Below, piece by piece: positions 1 through 7,241 of a stretch of 64,000 nucleotides of DNA. Source of the stretch: JACCSI01 sp963815285 (GTDB lineage Bacteria > Acidobacteriota > Vicinamibacteria > Vicinamibacterales > UBA2999); assembly GCA_963815285.1 (NCBI GenBank), contig CAWFGB010000010.1, forward strand, positions 1 to 64,000. Direction: 5' to 3'. The notes below the pieces were generated by a model, which searched no databases, was not told the origin of the DNA, and was given only the letters and a program-made list of their open reading frames with translations. A program made the translations under genes and the position numbers. Positions within the stretch are counted from its first letter, which is position 1. The number at the start of each line of letters is the position of its first letter.

Positions 1-62
1 AAGACCGCACCTAAATCAGCGGGACAGCGCCTGAGGCCCAAAACCGAGCGAGTCCGACCGGG

Positions 63-1232
63 TCATCGCCCCGCGACCGGCATCCGGAACGCCGCCATCT
101 CTTCACCATTGCGGACCAGCAGCACATCACCTACCAGCACGGGGTGATTCCAGGTCTTGGCCTCAAACACTGCGAACCGCGCGACTTCAGTGAACTTGTC
201 TGGCGTCGCGGACACCAGCGCCAACTCACCTTCCTCCGACAACACCAGCAGCAAGTCCTGCTCGGCCAACAGGATCATCTGGCCGTTGCCGTAGCGCCCT
301 CCCTTCCACTTGCGCGTCCCGTCGTCGAGGCTGATGCTCGAGAGAATGTTGCCGTCAAAGCCGTAGGCATGGCCTTCGTGCACGACGAAGTCGTTGAAGT
401 ACGGCTTCAACCCGCGCGACGTCCAGCGCTCCTGAACCGTCCATCCGGACGATCCCTTGCTCACCGCGAGGCGGCGGAGGCCAACCCCACCCATGGCATC
501 GCCCGTAGTAATCAGAAGGTCCCCCTCGACCATCGCCGGTTGCACGATGCTGACGCCCGGGACCCACGTGTGCTCCCACAGCAGCGTGCCGTCCGCGGGC
601 GCGACGCTGATGGTGCGGCCGCCCCTCAGCAGCACGACCTGCGGGACGCCGTCAATCGTCGTCAGATGTGGCGAGCTGTACCCAGCGCCGCCCGTCGGGC
701 CGAGCCACTTGGGGTTGCCCGTCGCCACGTCGTAGCCGGCGAGGCGGCCGCTGATGGAGATGATCACGACATCATCGACAACCAGCGGCGAGCTGGCGAC
801 GCCCCAATCAGGCACCGGCACGCTCGTATCCTCTGCCGCGTTGCGCGACCAGAGTCGCGCGCCCGTGGCTGCGTCGAGCGCGTTCAGGATGCCAGTGGCG
901 CCCATCGCGTAGACGCGGCCATCATGCACGGTCGGCGTGCCGCGCGGACCGGCACCGCCTTCCGATTCCCAGAAGCGGACGGCGTCACGATGCCGCCACA
1001 CGGGCTCGCCGGTAGAGAGCCTGTAGCAGGCGACGATCTCCTCTTCTCCACGCTGCTCCTGCGTGTAGAGGAGATCGCCGCTGACCGAGAACGATGACCA
1101 GCCCGGCCCGATCGGCCTGCGCCACAGCTCGACCGGCGGCGTCGCGGACCAGTCGGTGTTGATGCTCACGCTGCGCACGACACCATTGCGATCGGGGCCG
1201 CGGAAGCCGGGCCACTCCGCAGCCTTCACCAA
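63..1232 (-). CDS. PQQ-like beta-propeller domain, C-terminal part of a frameshifted membrane protein
   Basis: The 389 residues form a WD40/PQQ-type beta-propeller of the pyrrolo-quinoline-quinone repeat family. Blades are visible as recurring segments such as LNALDAATGARLWSR and LAGYDVATGNPKWL. The sequence opens with WPGFRGPDRNGVV, a motif typical of secreted PQQ-like propellers. The apparent start at 1232 is a TTG with no clear ribosome site, and the frame stays open upstream through the Ala-Pro-Gly linker to about 1470. I therefore read this as the extracytoplasmic domain of the same protein whose membrane part lies at 1226-2047, separated by a one-base deletion near 1471. The role may be a scaffold or sugar/alcohol dehydrogenase-like function; no catalytic residues can be assigned. 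Confidence is high for the fold and moderate for the joined gene. Confidence 0.85.
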   Translation of the reverse strand: MVKAAEWPGFRGPDRNGVVRSVSINTDWSATPPVELWRRPIGPGWSSFSVSGDLLYTQEQRGEEEIVACYRLSTGEPVWRHRDAVRFWESEGGAGPRGTPTVHDGRVYAMGATGILNALDAATGARLWSRNAAEDTSVPVPDWGVASSPLVVDDVVIISISGRLAGYDVATGNPKWLGPTGGAGYSSPHLTTIDGVPQVVLLRGGRTISVAPADGTLLWEHTWVPGVSIVQPAMVEGDLLITTGDAMGGVGLRRLAVSKGSSGWTVQERWTSRGLKPYFNDFVVHEGHAYGFDGNILSSISLDDGTRKWKGGRYGNGQMILLAEQDLLLVLSEEGELALVSATPDKFTEVARFAVFEAKTWNHPVLVGDVLLVRNGEEMAAFRMPVAGR

Positions 1233-2047
1233 CGACTTCGCGGGATCAGAGCCGGGGGCACCAGGTGCACCAGGTGCGGCTGAGTGCGGCTTGGTGCGGC
1301 TAGGTGCGTCGGGTGCGTCAGGGGCGCCGGGTGCGTCGGGTGCGTCGGGTGCGGCTGGGTGCGGCTTGGTGCGGCCGGGTACGTCGGGTGCGCCGGGTGC
1401 GGCTGGGGGCGGCTCGGTGGGGCCGGGTGCGCCGGGTGCGGCCGGGTGCGGCTCGGTGCGACCGGGTGCGCGGGTGCGCCAGGCGCATCGCGTTCCTGAG
1501 CCATGAGCACTTCTTCAGCGGTCGGCGCCCAGCGCCAATCGAGTTCGGCGACGCCGCCGTGGATGCCCTTGTTCCGTGCAAGTGTCCACACGCCACAGCC
1601 AATCACGATAGCCACGACCATCGCCGCGCGGCGCGATCCTTCGGGGAGTCGGCGGCTCACAACGGCCCAGGCGACAAACGCGAGGCTCAGCGTCGCTGGC
1701 AGCGCGAAGAGGAAGTACATCATGCCCATCATCCCGCGCTGGATTGAGATGTCGGTCAATGGGCGAATCGCGACGATGGCCAGAGCCATGACGGCGATCG
1801 CGATCAAGCGATCGGACCAGCGCGCCCGGCTGAAGAACAGCCACCACACGAGGATGACCGCGGACATCGCCATCGCCGCCAACATGCCCGCGAGCCCGAC
1901 GTCCACCTCGAAGAACTGGGCTCCGGGCGCAACAACCGGCAAGACGTACTTGATCAACACGAGCAGGGCTGCGGCCGTCACCCCGGGCCAGAGACGAAGA
2001 GGTCTGTCGGAAGCCGGAACGTAGGTTTGTGTGGACATTGAGATCAT
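1226..2047 (-). CDS. N-terminal membrane part of the propeller protein (frameshifted)
   Basis: The first ~175 residues carry about five hydrophobic segments (around residues 20-40, 50-72, 80-100, 108-132 and 140-160), then the periplasmic lead-in ELDWRWAPTAEE. After AQERDAPGAP the reading frame turns into low-complexity His/Pro/Arg sequence (TRPHPAHP-like) and stops just inside the propeller frame. Adding one base at about 1471 changes that tail into Ala-Pro-Gly/Ala-Pro-Asp triplets alternating with RTKPHPAAP blocks and runs directly into the propeller at 63-1232. The intended product is thus an integral membrane protein with a ~75-residue flexible linker and an external propeller. It is the last gene of a four-gene minus-strand operon, 27 bp after the membrane protein at 2075-2770. 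Confidence 0.75.
   Translation of the reverse strand: MISMSTQTYVPASDRPLRLWPGVTAAALLVLIKYVLPVVAPGAQFFEVDVGLAGMLAAMAMSAVILVWWLFFSRARWSDRLIAIAVMALAIVAIRPLTDISIQRGMMGMMYFLFALPATLSLAFVAWAVVSRRLPEGSRRAAMVVAIVIGCGVWTLARNKGIHGGVAELDWRWAPTAEEVLMAQERDAPGAPAHPVAPSRTRPHPAHPAPPSRPQPHPAHPTYPAAPSRTQPHPTHPTHPAPLTHPTHLAAPSRTQPHLVHLVPPALIPRSRW
1255..1481 (-). repeat. Tandem 9/10-bp repeat encoding a collagen-like Ala-Pro-Gly linker
   Basis: Plus-strand units are GGTGCGTCG-like (9 bp) or GGTGCGGCTG-like (10 bp). From 1255 the unit lengths run 9x2, 10x3, 9x5, 10x3, 9x2, 10x3, 9x1, 10x3, then one 8-mer (1465-1472), then 9. The 10-mers occur only in blocks of three (30 bp), so every block keeps frame. The 8-mer is the only frame-breaking unit and accounts for the split of the flanking gene. 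Confidence 0.9.
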
Positions 2048-2074
2048 CCTGTCTTGCTGAACTTCGCCTCGGTG

Positions 2075-2770
2075 TCAGGCGATTGTCGTAACTGGTCGGG
2101 ACGTCGCCTGCGCAATCGATGCGGGCCGTGAGCGACGAACGCGCCACAGCCAATAGATCATCGCGGCCAGCACTGTCAGCACTGGCAGCGCGAGCAGCGG
2201 GGTAACGCGGAGCGCGGCGGGAAACTCGTCGGCCTGGCCGAGGAAGAACGACCCTGCCGCGACGAAGAGCGCAAAGCACATTCGCCAGAGATGACGTCGC
2301 AGCCTCGGCGCACCTGTGAGACCACCGGCCCGGATCATCCGGCGATCGCCGAGCGCCGCCGAAAACGCAATCGCCCCGAACATGAACAAGGGGTAGGCCA
2401 TACCGGCCTGCCGCCCGCCCTGGGCGACGACCATGATCCCGAGTGGGACGCTGGCCACACCAATCGCGAAGGCGGCGCGCATCGCCGTCACATCCACCCA
2501 GCGCGGGCGCGCGTCAAACGGCCGCACCGTGAGAAGCGCCGTGACGACCATGTAGAACGTCACCATCGCGGCCGGGATGTTGATCGGCCGCGCCACACCC
2601 TCGACCGCCGAGATCACCATGCCCGTGAACGCCATCGGCAGCATGACGTAGACGAAGAGCATGCCGAAGCGGCGATGCGTGGCCGCGCCCTTTGACGAAA
2701 ACAGCGCGACATAGCCGAAGACCAGCCCGAGCAGGCCCGCCAGAATGTGCGCACTCAGGACGATTCTCAT
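2075..2770 (-). CDS. Small integral membrane protein, DUF2306-like
   Basis: This 231-residue protein has about seven hydrophobic segments, beginning at the N-terminus with SAHILAGLLGLVFGYVALF. The early HRRFGMLFVYVMLP segment and the spacing of its helices resemble the DUF2306 family of predicted membrane proteins, whose function is unknown. The C-terminus is basic (WLWRVRRSRP). It lies 18 bp downstream of the ADOP permease and 27 bp upstream of the propeller gene, so it is almost certainly co-transcribed with them under the PadR promoter at 5841-5880. The family assignment is from recall of the pattern and is only moderately secure. Confidence 0.75.
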   Translation of the reverse strand: MRIVLSAHILAGLLGLVFGYVALFSSKGAATHRRFGMLFVYVMLPMAFTGMVISAVEGVARPINIPAAMVTFYMVVTALLTVRPFDARPRWVDVTAMRAAFAIGVASVPLGIMVVAQGGRQAGMAYPLFMFGAIAFSAALGDRRMIRAGGLTGAPRLRRHLWRMCFALFVAAGSFFLGQADEFPAALRVTPLLALPVLTVLAAMIYWLWRVRRSRPASIAQATSRPVTTIA

Positions 2771-2788
2771 GGTTTCGAGGCCTCGAGG

Positions 2789-4603
2789 CTATTCGGAGCG
2801 AAGCGCCTGCAGCACGTCCACCCGAGCCGCGCGGGCGGCGGGCATCAGCGACGCCAGAATGCCGGCGCCGACGAGCACGGCGGCGGCGCCGAGCACCGGC
2901 ACGGCACCCGGCAGCTGCACGTTGTCAACGTAGCTCGCCGCCAGGACACCAAACGCATACTCGCCGGCCACCCCGACGACAATGCCGATCGTCACGATGC
3001 GTGCGCCCTGCCACAACACGTGCAGCAGCAGGTCGAACGGCTTCGATCCCACCGCAAGGCGCACGCCGAATTCGCGCGTCCGCGCGCTCACCGAAAAGGC
3101 CAGCACGCCCGCGACGCCGACCACGGCGATCAGCAAGGCGACGCCGCCGAACCCGGACAGCACGAACGCGTTCAGCCGCTCCGGCGCCAGCACTTCGGCG
3201 CGCACATCGGCGAGCGTGGCGGCACGTTCGACCGGCTGCTCCGCAGACATCTCGCGAATGATCCGCGTTACCGGCATCACCAGGGCGTACGGATCGCCCG
3301 TCGTGCGCACGAACACGCGATTGGCATACGGCAACTGTTGGAAGGGGTGATACACCGTCAGCGCAGGTCGCGGCACGACGTTCTCGTCGTCCACGTCCAC
3401 GACCACGCCGACGATGCGCCGCGGCACGAGCGTTCTGCCGATGTACGGGTCCGTCCACCAGAAGCTCCGATTGAGCGCATCGCCGTTCGGGAACAGCCGC
3501 TGCGCCAGGCTCTGGCTGACGATGACCACGGGCTCGCCGTCGAACCGATCGGCTTCAGTGAAGTCGCGGCCGGCGAGAATTGGCACGCCGAGGGCGGCGA
3601 AGAATCCCGGCGACACATTGCGGAGTCGTGCGCGCGGATCTTCCTCGCCGTCCGCCGGTTTGTAGCCTTCAACGGCAAACGAAACGGCGGGGCCGAACTT
3701 GCCGGCGTCGCGCCAGGGCACGACGTTGCCAAGGGCGACATGCTCGACGCCCCGAAGTTCGCCAATGCGGCGGGAGACCTCGTCGAAGAAGGCAATCGAC
3801 TTGGCGCCCATGACCTCGAGCGGCGTCGGCACGTCGATCGCCAGCACCTGGTGCATGTCGTAGCCGGTGTGGGTCCGCTGCAGCGCGATGAGCGTGGTCA
3901 GGAGCATGCCCGCCGCGGCGAGGAGCACGAACGACAGCGCCACCTGGGTGACGGCGAACGCGCGCAAGCGGCGATTGGTGCCGGGGGTGACGCGCACGCC
4001 GGCGGTGAGTGGCAAGTGAGTGCTGAGTGGCGGCGCTACGGCCCTCGCCCGCCAGAGCGCAAACGCACGTGCTCGCGAGGTCGGGGCGAGGGAGGACGGC
4101 AGCCGGGGCACGTAGGCGAGCACCACCGCCGCGATGATCGCGAGGCCAGCCCCGACCCACAGCAGGGTGGCATCAACCGTCACATCATTGGCGCGCACCG
4201 AAAAGCGCGCGGCATAGCTGCTGACGATGGCGACGAGCGGGCGCGCGAGCAGAACGCCGAGGACGGCGCCCGCGCTGCATAGCACGAGGCTCTCCCCGAG
4301 CAGCGTCCGTCGCAGCGCGCCAGCACTCGCGCCAAGCGCCGCCCGCACCGCGAGCTCGCCCTCCCGGCGCACGGAGCGCGCCAGAATCAGGTTGGCGACA
4401 TTGGAGCACGCGATGATGAACACGAGGCCCGCCGCAGCGAGCAGCACGATCAGGATTGTGCGCGCGGGGGCGGCGATCTGATCGTCGAGCGCCGTCGCGG
4501 TCAACCGCATATCGGCATTGGCCGAGTACCGACTCGGGGTGCTCGCGCATGATGTCGGCGTACACCGCCTCCAATTCCGCGCGGGCCGATTCGAGCGTCG
4601 CAC
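2789..4603 (-). CDS. ADOP-type ABC permease, C-terminal part (frameshifted)
   Basis: This is the second part of a MacB/FtsX-family permease of the acidobacterial duplicated-orphan-permease type. Homology begins at YSANADMRLTATALDDQ; the preceding ~30 residues are out-of-frame shadow. It then carries two FtsX transmembrane modules: IIACSNVANLILARSVRREGE with LGESLVLCSAGAVLGVLLARP, and near the C-terminus VGVAGVLAFSVSARTREFGVRLAVG followed by more helices and MPAARAARVDVLQALRSE. A MacB-type periplasmic domain (about residues 220-450) lies between them. The preceding part is at 4185-5474; one extra base at 4529/4530 separates the two. Such permeases usually lack their own ATPase, and none is seen nearby. 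Confidence 0.85.
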   Translation of the reverse strand: MRRSNRPARNWRRCTPTSCASTPSRYSANADMRLTATALDDQIAAPARTILIVLLAAAGLVFIIACSNVANLILARSVRREGELAVRAALGASAGALRRTLLGESLVLCSAGAVLGVLLARPLVAIVSSYAARFSVRANDVTVDATLLWVGAGLAIIAAVVLAYVPRLPSSLAPTSRARAFALWRARAVAPPLSTHLPLTAGVRVTPGTNRRLRAFAVTQVALSFVLLAAAGMLLTTLIALQRTHTGYDMHQVLAIDVPTPLEVMGAKSIAFFDEVSRRIGELRGVEHVALGNVVPWRDAGKFGPAVSFAVEGYKPADGEEDPRARLRNVSPGFFAALGVPILAGRDFTEADRFDGEPVVIVSQSLAQRLFPNGDALNRSFWWTDPYIGRTLVPRRIVGVVVDVDDENVVPRPALTVYHPFQQLPYANRVFVRTTGDPYALVMPVTRIIREMSAEQPVERAATLADVRAEVLAPERLNAFVLSGFGGVALLIAVVGVAGVLAFSVSARTREFGVRLAVGSKPFDLLLHVLWQGARIVTIGIVVGVAGEYAFGVLAASYVDNVQLPGAVPVLGAAAVLVGAGILASLMPAARAARVDVLQALRSE

Positions 4604-5474
4604 CGGGGGTAAGACGGCCGAAGAGCTCCGTCATGCGGTGCGTGCGCATCGTGACCATGGTCGCCCCGAGGTGATGCGGGCTGGTGACGACGTTGGCGAT
4701 GATCGCCGTTTCGGCCGGATACGGCACCGACGGTTCGAGCACGCCAATCACCGTCGCCGCACGAGTGCCGAGCCGGACGGTCTTGCCGACGATGTCCGGA
4801 TCGCGGTTGAGCGTGGTGCTCCAGAAGCGGTAGGTCAGGACCGCCACGCCCGCCGCCTCGCGGCCGTCGTCAGCCGCCGAAATCAGCCGGCCAAGCACCG
4901 GACGCAGGCCCATCACGTCGAAGTAGGCGCCGCTGACCACCCCGGCCTGCACCACGATCGGTTCGCCCAGGCCGAGCAGCGTGAATTCGATGGTGGAGAA
5001 GTCGCCAAAGGCGCTGATCGACTTGACCCGCGCCTTGAAATCGTCGATCTCCGGGACCGAGAACGTCATGTTGTCGGTGCCGAGGCCGGGAGCACTCTGG
5101 CGGATGTAGATCAGGCGATCGGCGTCGCGATTAACGAGCGGCCGCAAGAGCACCTCGCGAACGACGCTGAAGATCGCCGCGTTGGCGCCGATGCCGAGGG
5201 CAAGTGTGATGACGACGGTCGCGGACAGACCCTTCGCGCGTAGCAGCGAGCGCAGGCCGACGCGCATGTCCTGCCCGAGCGCCGCCGCCGCGTCGAACCA
5301 GCGGCTGTACCAGACGCGCCGCATCGATTCGCGGACGGCGGGGACGTAGCCGAATTCCCGCAACGCAGCCAGGCGCGCGGCCGCCAGATCCTCGCCGCGC
5401 TCGATTCTTTCCTTGATGCTGAGCGCCAGGTGCCCGCGGATTTCTTCGTCGAGGTCGTGGTCGTCCGGTCGCAT
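4185..5474 (-). CDS. ADOP-type ABC permease, N-terminal part (frameshifted)
   Basis: Residues 1-60 are the acidic, charged ADOP prefix domain (DLDEEIRGHLALSIKERIERG). The first transmembrane helix follows at about 90-112 (ATVVITLALGIGANAAIFSVV), then a MacB-type periplasmic domain to about residue 315. The homologous sequence ends at ADIMREHPES; the following Arg-rich tail is out of frame. Removing one C at 4529/4530 joins HPES directly to YSANADMRL of the downstream part, giving one permease of the usual ~800-900 residues. The start at 5474 lies 4 bp after the PadR stop codon, the standard PadR-ADOP arrangement. Confidence 0.85.
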   Translation of the reverse strand: MRPDDHDLDEEIRGHLALSIKERIERGEDLAAARLAALREFGYVPAVRESMRRVWYSRWFDAAAALGQDMRVGLRSLLRAKGLSATVVITLALGIGANAAIFSVVREVLLRPLVNRDADRLIYIRQSAPGLGTDNMTFSVPEIDDFKARVKSISAFGDFSTIEFTLLGLGEPIVVQAGVVSGAYFDVMGLRPVLGRLISAADDGREAAGVAVLTYRFWSTTLNRDPDIVGKTVRLGTRAATVIGVLEPSVPYPAETAIIANVVTSPHHLGATMVTMRTHRMTELFGRLTPGATLESARAELEAVYADIMREHPESVLGQCRYAVDRDGARRSDRRPRAHNPDRAARCGGPRVHHRVLQCRQPDSGALRAPGGRARGAGGAWRECWRAATDAARGEPRAMQRGRRPRRSARAPARRHRQQLCRALFGARQ

Positions 5475-5478
5475 GAAC

Positions 5479-5838
5479 TTACTCGTGTTCCGCCGGTGAC
5501 GGGTTCATGATGCGGCCAATGGCGTCAACCATCTGCGACCAGCGATCGCGTTCGCGTGACAGTTGCGCCTTGCCGGCCGCGGTGAGCTGGTAGTACTTGG
5601 CGCGCTGGTTCGCCTCGCTGAGTGCCCACTCGGACTTCAACCAGCCGCGTTTTTCGAGACGGTGAAGGGCTGGGTAGAGCGAGCCGGTTTCGACCTTGAG
5701 CAGATCTTCGGACTGGGTGCGAATCGCCAGGCCGATGCCGTGGCCGTGTCGCGGTCCCCACTGCAGGGTGCGGAGAACCAGCATGTCCAGGGTGCCCTGG
5801 AGCAGTTCCAGGCGTTTGTCTTCGGGGGCCTGCGCCAT
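5479..5838 (-). CDS. PadR-family transcriptional regulator
   Basis: The 119 residues match the short PadR-like repressors. The N-terminal winged helix contains LLQGTLDMLVLRTLQWGPRHGHGIGLAI, then the wing and second helix VETGSLYPALHRLEKRGWLKSEW and the RAKYYQLTAAGKAQL strand, ending with a dimerisation helix. In acidobacteria such genes stand directly in front of ADOP permeases, as here (4 bp gap), and are thought to control them. Two near-identical 13-bp imperfect palindromes lie directly upstream, so autoregulation is likely. The ligand is unknown. Confidence 0.9.
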   Translation of the reverse strand: MAQAPEDKRLELLQGTLDMLVLRTLQWGPRHGHGIGLAIRTQSEDLLKVETGSLYPALHRLEKRGWLKSEWALSEANQRAKYYQLTAAGKAQLSRERDRWSQMVDAIGRIMNPSPAEHE

Positions 5839-5840
5839 GA

Positions 5841-5880
5841 TAGTAGACCTTCTACAGCCTTGGACGTAGAACGTCTACGA
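5841..5880 (-). promoter_or_regulatory. Probable PadR operator in front of the PadR-ADOP operon
   Basis: Read on the gene strand, GTAGACGTTCTAC (5878-5866) and GTAGAAGGTCTAC (5855-5843) are two 13-bp imperfect palindromes related as an inverted pair, 10 bp apart. They lie about 4-40 bp upstream of the ATG. The GAAGG within the proximal copy is also the best ribosome-binding site, so repressor binding would cover both promoter-proximal and translation-start sequence. Confidence 0.6.
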
Positions 5881-6086
5881 CTTGTTCACCGCGCCGCAAC
5901 TTCCGCTCAGGTGGCGCGGGTCAGTCCGGGCCCCTTCTGTTCACATTCGACCAAACCGGCCCCCAAACCCGCGAATTCTGGCCTTCGAACAGTTGGGCTT
6001 ACGAGCCCGCCGCAGCCTGCGCATTCAAGCCACCGAGGCGTTGGCAGACGCTTAAACGCTCTCTTTGAGATCGGCGGCTTCGCCCT
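5881..6086. other. Gene-free stretch upstream of the PadR operon
   Basis: With the operator and the hairpin on either side this forms the ~300 bp between the PadR start and the haloperoxidase remnant. I see no coding signal, RNA gene or repeat in it. It presumably holds the operon promoter, but no convincing -35/-10 pair is visible. Confidence 0.5.
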
Positions 6087-6131
6087 CTCGAGACTAAGGG
6101 GCAGACGCGACGTCTGGCCCTCCGTCTCGAG
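6087..6131. repeat. Long imperfect hairpin
   Basis: The 20-nt arms 6088-6107 and 6111-6130 pair at 17 of 20 positions around a 3-nt loop (CGA), and C6087-G6131 extends the stem by one pair. The outer stem is TCGAGAC/GTCTCGA and the inner stem ends CAGACG/CGTCTG. It lies 9 bp beyond the stop of the haloperoxidase remnant. No T-tract follows on either strand, so it may be a factor-dependent terminator or a palindromic element. Confidence 0.6.
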
Positions 6132-6139
6132 TGGCGTGG

Positions 6140-6421
6140 TCAGTGTACCGGCAGGAAATAATGATCAGCGGCAGCGGCCGGCCGAATCACAACCGCGTAG
6201 GGCTGGTACCCGCCTTCGATGTCCATCACCGCGTCATAGACCGCCAGTGCCACCATCGTGTGGAGCACCTCCGAGGTCCCGGCCGACCTCGGCGCGCCCG
6301 CATTGTGAATCGCCTGCTGAACGACAGTGGCCCAGTAGGTCACCACGTTCGGCGCCGTGTCCGCCGCGGCCTGAGAAGGTCCGGCGAGCAGAAGGCCGAT
6401 CAAAACCAAACGAAGACTCAT
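6140..6421 (-). pseudogene. Vanadium-dependent haloperoxidase/PAP2-type protein, N-terminal remnant
   Basis: The 93 residues start with a signal peptide (MSLRLVLIGLLLAGPSQA). They continue with the N-terminal helical region typical of the vanadium-dependent haloperoxidase family: VVTYWATVVQQAIHNAG, then SEVLHTMVALAVYDAVMDIEGGYQPY. Intact members have roughly 400 residues or more and carry the vanadate/phosphate-binding His and Arg motifs further along; none is present. The last residues, HYFLPVH, resemble the extreme C-terminus of this family, so a large internal deletion may have fused both ends. A separate C-terminal remnant of the same family lies at 52056-52440. Confidence 0.6.
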
Positions 6422-6454
6422 GGCAAGATTCCTGTGTCGTCTGGGGAACGCGCG

Positions 6455-7123
6455 TTACTTGGCGCGGCTCGATCGGTAGAAGAGATAGTCGGTTGAGTAC
6501 GGTACCAGCGCGAGCGTGCCGACCTGGCTGATGTCGCTGCATCCGGTTGCGGGTGCGACGCCACCAGACGTGTTCACTCGATGGATGAACGTTGTCTGCG
6601 CGAGAATGCTGCCACCGGTCGGTCCGAACTGCACGCCCGCCCTTTCGAGCAGCAGCCAATCAATCGCGCCCGGCGCGACGTAGTTGGGATCTTTGGACGA
6701 TTCCTTGACCCGGCCCCAGAAGCGGCTGGTGTCGAGTGAGTGCTGCCATGTGGGGCGCGCCAGAGACTCGGCCGGGTTGACGCTGAGGTAGTGCGTCGTG
6801 ATCTGCTGACTCAGATTGCCGTCGGACGTGAGAAACAGCGTCGCTTGCGGCCCGAGAAACTTCCACGCCACGCCTGCCGGCGTCGCAAGACAGACGTAGT
6901 TCTGCGTGCCCACCGCGTAGCCGGTGAGAAACGCTTCGTTGCCCGCCGGCACGCGCAGATTGTTCGGCACGTCGACAGCCGATGGGGGCTGTGCCGAGGC
7001 AGATGACCATCCGAGGCCGAGCATCAGCACGCTCGCCGTCATGAGCCACACGATGCGTCTGGTGATCGTGTGTTCTGCGGCCGCTGCGGGACGTGAGTGA
7101 TTGTTGCCAGTGGTGATGTTCAT
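6455..7123 (-). CDS. Secreted DUF3455 protein
   Basis: After a 45-residue leader with a signal peptide (IVWLMTASVLMLGLGWSSASA), residues ~50-222 match the DUF3455 family almost throughout. The signature segments are VPAGNEAFLTGYAVGTQNYVC, LGPQATLFL, YVAPGAIDWLLLE, TTFIHRVNTSGG and VAPATGC. The family is secreted and its biochemical role is unknown. The ATG is preceded by a good ribosome site (GGGAGAAG). It stands 33 bp upstream of the haloperoxidase remnant and was probably co-transcribed with it. Confidence 0.9.
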   Translation of the reverse strand: MNITTGNNHSRPAAAAEHTITRRIVWLMTASVLMLGLGWSSASAQPPSAVDVPNNLRVPAGNEAFLTGYAVGTQNYVCLATPAGVAWKFLGPQATLFLTSDGNLSQQITTHYLSVNPAESLARPTWQHSLDTSRFWGRVKESSKDPNYVAPGAIDWLLLERAGVQFGPTGGSILAQTTFIHRVNTSGGVAPATGCSDISQVGTLALVPYSTDYLFYRSSRAK

Positions 7124-7241
7124 GATGTCTTCTCCCTGTTTGTGAGTTCGAATGACAGCGTTTCGTGCTGTCCATCAGGAAGAACGGAATTGCGGATGGG
7201 AAGACGACGCGCGCGTTGCGACGCGCGCGTGAGGGAGGAGG

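Noticed and set aside
2747..4282. Long plus-strand open frame of 511 codons
   Set aside because: It lies antisense to a well-recognised ADOP permease and has only His/Arg-rich composition; long antisense frames are expected in GC-rich DNA.
5563..6531. Plus-strand open frame of 322 codons over the PadR promoter and haloperoxidase remnant
   Set aside because: Antisense to PadR and the remnant; no start site signal and no similarity.
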